6,383 nt of DNA from an uncultured Oscillospiraceae bacterium (lineage in GTDB: Bacteria; Bacillota; Clostridia; Oscillospirales; Oscillospiraceae): positions 1 to 6,383 of the forward strand of contig CAJOIG010000102.1 in the NCBI GenBank assembly GCA_905234575.1. Direction: 5' to 3'. Positions 6,276 through 6,383 of this stretch are shown here, in pieces (positions within the stretch are counted from its first letter, which is position 1; each line of letters opens with the position of its first letter). Under the pieces are notes generated by a model. The model was given only the letters and a program-made list of their open reading frames with translations, was not told where the DNA came from and searched no databases. The position numbers and the translations under genes are program-made.

Positions 6276-6294
6276 TCGCTCCTGCAATAATCCC

Positions 6295-6330
6295 CACCCA
6301 TACCGGGCAAACTGGTATGGGTGATTTTTT
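6295..6330 (+). terminator. Rho-independent terminator after the M18 peptidase gene
   Basis: CACCCATACC (6295-6304) pairs perfectly over 10 bp with GGTATGGGTG (6314-6323) around a 9-nt loop. An A and six T follow (6324-6330). The stem is fully complementary and AT-balanced, in contrast to the GC-rich surroundings. There is no T-run on the opposite strand, so it acts rightward only. Confidence 0.93.
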
Positions 6331-6383
6331 ATGGACGACATTCGGGACGCCGGGACCGCGCGGGCGGCGTCGATCCAGGTGCT
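6331..6383 (+). CDS. Possible start of a downstream gene, truncated
   Basis: ATG at 6331 opens MDDIRDAGTARAASIQV and stays open to the window edge, with GC-rich third positions like the genes here. GGTGA in the 3' arm of the terminator (6320-6324) is 6 nt upstream and could serve as a ribosome site. A start abutting the T-tract of a terminator is odd, and only 17 codons are visible. It may be chance or a distal part of a different reading frame. I do not recognise the sequence. Confidence 0.25.
   Translation, partial: MDDIRDAGTARAASIQV

Noticed and set aside
4668..6341. 557-codon minus-strand open frame opposite the M18 peptidase
   Set aside because: Plus-strand M18 and CoaE motifs explain this DNA fully. 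The antisense protein is low-complexity and would begin on the wrong side of the terminator.

Overview
This window looks like a chromosomal housekeeping segment from a high-GC anaerobic Firmicute. A member of the Oscillospiraceae (Flavonifractor/Oscillibacter-like gut Clostridia) is the best guess. The reasons are strongly GC-biased third codon positions, purine-rich Shine-Dalgarno sites, clostridial-type protein sequences (AckA, RF1, TmcAL/YlbM, M18 aminopeptidase) and tight gene packing. The taxonomic placement is inferred from sequence style; no search was run.

Layout. The left end (1-1034, minus strand) is acetate kinase, ackA. It runs off the window and is interrupted by a frameshift near 459-462 that looks like a deletion of about 19 nt. 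An AT-rich divergent control region follows (1035-1140). It has two candidate promoters whose -10 boxes are arms of an inverted repeat, and a third copy of the same 8-mer. Rightward from there is tmcAL (1141-2337), the acetate-dependent tRNA-Met cytidine acetylation enzyme. The tmcAL-prfA gap (2338-2623, 286 nt) is largely filled by a 231-bp MITE-like element (2367-2597). It has 15-bp imperfect terminal inverted repeats and two diverged 88-89-nt direct repeats, each with two competing RNA hairpins. Next comes a very tight cluster: prfA (RF1, 2624-3691), then a tsaC-coaE fusion overlapping it by ATGA (3688-4893), then an M18 aminopeptidase two bases later (4896-6275). A strong intrinsic terminator closes the unit at 6295-6330. 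A possible new ORF starts at 6331 and runs off the right end.

How the genes fit together. Three proteins act in translation fidelity: TmcAL modifies the elongator tRNA-Met wobble base, RF1 reads UAA/UAG, and TsaC makes the t6A37 precursor. Acetate and CoA metabolism form a second thread: AckA makes or uses acetyl phosphate, TmcAL consumes acetate, and CoaE makes CoA. The divergent pairing of an acetate kinase with an acetate-using tRNA modification enzyme is the most suggestive functional link.

The items most worth a second look are the TsaC-CoaE fusion, the structured repeat element before prfA, the ackA lesion, and the symmetric promoter region. I saw no tRNA or rRNA gene, CRISPR array, transposase or defence gene.
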